A stretch of DNA of 64,000 bases, taken from NCBI GenBank assembly GCA_022711405.1, contig JAKLFC010000002.1, positions 181,772 to 245,771 on the forward strand. The letters run 5' to 3'. The notes below the pieces were generated by a model. That model searched no databases. It worked only from the letters and a program-made list of their open reading frames with translations, and was not told the DNA's origin. The position numbers and the translations under genes are program-made. Shown piece after piece: positions 61,969 through 64,000 of this stretch. The DNA is from Bacteroidota bacterium. GTDB lineage: Bacteria; Bacteroidota; Bacteroidia; Bacteroidales; JAGONC01. Position 1 is the first letter of the stretch, and every line of letters starts with the position of its first letter.

Positions 61969-63897
61969 CGTCACAATCCTCCCCAGCCTGGCATTGATCT
62001 CGCGGCTGATACCCTTAAGCTTCATCTGTTCCGTTAAAAGTGCCATGATCTCCTCTTCGTCGGCCGCAGCCTTCAGATCCTGCTGGTTGCGGATGATCAT
62101 CTGGTCGACCTTTTTTGCCTTGAATGCCAGAACCGCAGAAAGGACCGCTTCTTTGAGTATCTCTGTTTCCACTTTGACCAGGATCAGGTTCTTCGACCAT
62201 CCATCACTGAGTTCATAGGGCGTGGAGACAAGGTCGATGGCCAGCTGGGCAACAGAGGGATCGGCATGGTTCACGTAATCTTTTTCAGAAGGGATTCTAC
62301 CCTTTTCCATTTCCTTTTGAAAATCATCGAAGATGAACTGATAGTATGGATTCTGAAAGGTCAGGTCGTCAATGCTCAGGTCGTGAACAATGAATCCGGC
62401 CACGCTGATCACATCCATGCTGTCGTTTCCGTTGGCGGGAATGGTTTGTTCACCGTACAACAGCATGATCCGGATGATATCTTTTTCCTGGTATTCACAG
62501 AGGTTGGGATCCTCGGTGATTTGTTTTTCAGCAGGATAGACCTGTTCATCCGGGTAGATTTGCGGACGGTAGGTCTCCATTTTTTTATTGAAATTCTGCC
62601 GGAGGATCTTATTGAGTTCGTTCATCAGGGTTTGCTCCGGCATATTCATCACCGATGCGCACTCCTTGACATACACGGTGCGGAATATGGCATCGGGGAT
62701 CAGTGCGATGGACTGGACGATCTCTTTGATGAGCGAAGCCCTTTTGATGGGATCTCCAGCTGCTTCCCTGAGCAGCAGGTTGGTCTTGAACACGATAAAG
62801 TCGTTGGCACCGGAATGCAGCAACGCTTCCACCTCAGAGGTGCGGTGTTTCCTGACGTAGGAGTCCGGATCCTCGTTCTCGGGGAAAAGAACGATCTTGA
62901 CATTCATCCCTTCCTCCAGGATCATATCGATCCCCCGGAAAGATGCTTTGATCCCCGCAGGATCTCCGTCGTACAGGATGGTGATGTTACGGGTGAACCG
63001 CTTGATCAGCTTGATCTGGTCAGTGGTGAGGGACGTTCCCGAGGAGGAGACCACATTTTCGATCCCTGCCTGGTGCAGTGAGATCACATCCGTATATCCC
63101 TCCACCAGGTAACAGTTATCCTGACGGATGATGGCATTTTTGGCAAAGAAGATCCCGTAGAGTACCTTACTTTTATTGTAGATATCGGATTCCGGCGAGT
63201 TGATGTATTTGGGCTTGTTTTCGGCGGAGGTCCGTATCCTTCCGCCAAAGCCAATCACACGGCCGGTGAGGTTGTGAATGGGGAAAATAACGCGCGAACG
63301 GAAACGGTCGTACAGTCGGCCTTCTTCCGAACGGATGGTCAGTCCCGTTTTCAGCAGATAATCCAGGTTATACCCGTTATCCAGGGCATACCGTGTAAAA
63401 TGATCCTGTTTTTCAGGGCTATAGCCCAGTTCAAACTTTTTGACGGTATCTTCCCTGAATCCTCTTTCGCTGAAATATTTTAATCCCAGAGCCCGCCCTT
63501 CCTCGGTCTGGAACATCAGCTCGCTGAAGAATTTCTGCGCAAAGGTATTGACATGGTAAAGGCTTTCCTGCTCATTGAGGGCCTGCAGCTCTTCTGCAGT
63601 CTGTTCTTTTTCCTCGATGCGGATATTGTACTTCCTGGCCAGGTAGCGGAGGGCATCGGGATAGGAGTAATGCTCGTGTTCCATGACAAAATTGACCGCA
63701 CTGCCCGCCTTGCCACAGCCAAAGCACTTATAAATCCCACGTGCGGGGGAAACGTTGAACGAGGGTGTTTTTTCATTATGGAACGGACACAGGCCGACCA
63801 GGTTCGCCCCGCGCTTGCGCAGGGAAACAAAATCGCCAACTACCTCTTCAATGCGGGCGGTTTCAAGGATATCGCGGATGATGTCGGGGCGGATCAT
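61963..63897 (-). CDS. dnaG: DNA primase
   Basis: A 644-residue replication primase making RNA primers at the fork. The N-terminal CHC2 zinc ribbon (CPFHNEKTPSF...YKCFGCGKAGSAVNF), the RNA polymerase core with TOPRIM (YLVEGYTDVISLHQAG, ILYDGDPAGIKASFRGIDMIL), and a C-terminal DnaB-interacting helical domain are present. The frame is open 18 codons further upstream; ATG at 63897 starts the conserved MIRPDIIRDIL. Repeat family E follows upstream, and a family G repeat supplies the stop region. Confidence 0.95.
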   Translation of the reverse strand: MIRPDIIRDILETARIEEVVGDFVSLRKRGANLVGLCPFHNEKTPSFNVSPARGIYKCFGCGKAGSAVNFVMEHEHYSYPDALRYLARKYNIRIEEKEQTAEELQALNEQESLYHVNTFAQKFFSELMFQTEEGRALGLKYFSERGFREDTVKKFELGYSPEKQDHFTRYALDNGYNLDYLLKTGLTIRSEEGRLYDRFRSRVIFPIHNLTGRVIGFGGRIRTSAENKPKYINSPESDIYNKSKVLYGIFFAKNAIIRQDNCYLVEGYTDVISLHQAGIENVVSSSGTSLTTDQIKLIKRFTRNITILYDGDPAGIKASFRGIDMILEEGMNVKIVLFPENEDPDSYVRKHRTSEVEALLHSGANDFIVFKTNLLLREAAGDPIKRASLIKEIVQSIALIPDAIFRTVYVKECASVMNMPEQTLMNELNKILRQNFNKKMETYRPQIYPDEQVYPAEKQITEDPNLCEYQEKDIIRIMLLYGEQTIPANGNDSMDVISVAGFIVHDLSIDDLTFQNPYYQFIFDDFQKEMEKGRIPSEKDYVNHADPSVAQLAIDLVSTPYELSDGWSKNLILVKVETEILKEAVLSAVLAFKAKKVDQMIIRNQQDLKAAADEEEIMALLTEQMKLKGISREINARLGRIVTK

Positions 63898-63927
63898 GGG
63901 AATACAAAGGTAAGGGATAAGAGGGAG

Positions 63928-64000
63928 TAAATCCCAAATTCCAGGACCCAAATTCCAAACAAATCACATGATCCAATTTCCAACGCATTGTAAAATGAAG
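63928..64000. repeat. Repeat family E, second copy (runs off the window)
   Basis: aaatcccaaattcca, ccaaattccaaacaaatc and tttccaacgcattgt words match the left arm at 23079-23150 with few differences. Confidence 0.7.

Overview
The window (about 64 kb, roughly 50% GC) looks like chromosomal sequence from an uncultured member of the Bacteroidota, most likely a Bacteroidales-type anaerobe. Signs are an S46 dipeptidyl-peptidase, an IPExxxVDY protein, DUF3109, a TRL-like lipoprotein, a type IX secretion C-terminal sorting domain, a TonB receptor, an ATP synthase cluster ordered B-E-F-H-A-G without beta and epsilon, and many promoters of the Bacteroidota TAnnTTTG type with few Shine-Dalgarno sites. 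No rRNA, tRNA, CRISPR array, phage or transposase gene was seen.

Layout. 0-11.6 kb: end of rodA, a PpiD-like foldase, a TonB receptor divergent from a sulfatase-fold protein that has lost its catalytic residues, a universal stress protein, a thioesterase, a lipid kinase, a glycosyltransferase, and an overlapping omega-amidase/aminotransferase pair. 11.6-25.3 kb: pgk, cvpA and an Mla-type lipid ABC pair, manC, a DPP7-like peptidase, the IPExxxVDY-rnc-fabF-acpP cluster, purN, an EamA transporter, and a zinc metallopeptidase lipoprotein. 25.3-34.6 kb: small envelope proteins, a nitroreductase, pgi, a two-component pair, an ECF sigma factor with a membrane-anchored beta-barrel partner, and a DUF559 nuclease cassette bounded by perfect inverted repeats. 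34.6-46.7 kb: tsaB, TolC plus adaptor, pheS, a cyclophilin, tdk, an M28 peptidase, rsmI, a repeat protein with a TonB-like C terminus, umuD and DUF3109. 46.7-64 kb: ferritin, six ATP synthase genes, tadA, a transglutaminase-like protein and a catalytically dead relative, a roughly 525-nt structured RNA candidate with its own promoter and terminator, a large EndoQ-UvrD fusion, a small secreted protein and dnaG.

Three themes stand out. First, a large independently transcribed structured RNA (about 57390-57918) that matches no family I can recognise. Second, possible DNA-repair or mobility modules: an endonuclease Q-UvrD helicase fusion ending in a consensus beta-clamp motif, with intergenic-type repeats fossilised in its linker, and a 595-bp DUF559 cassette with 27-bp perfect inverted ends. 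Third, at least ten families of short degenerate repeats at gene boundaries, several of which supply start or stop codons. Two genes look like pseudoenzymes (sulfatase and transglutaminase folds).
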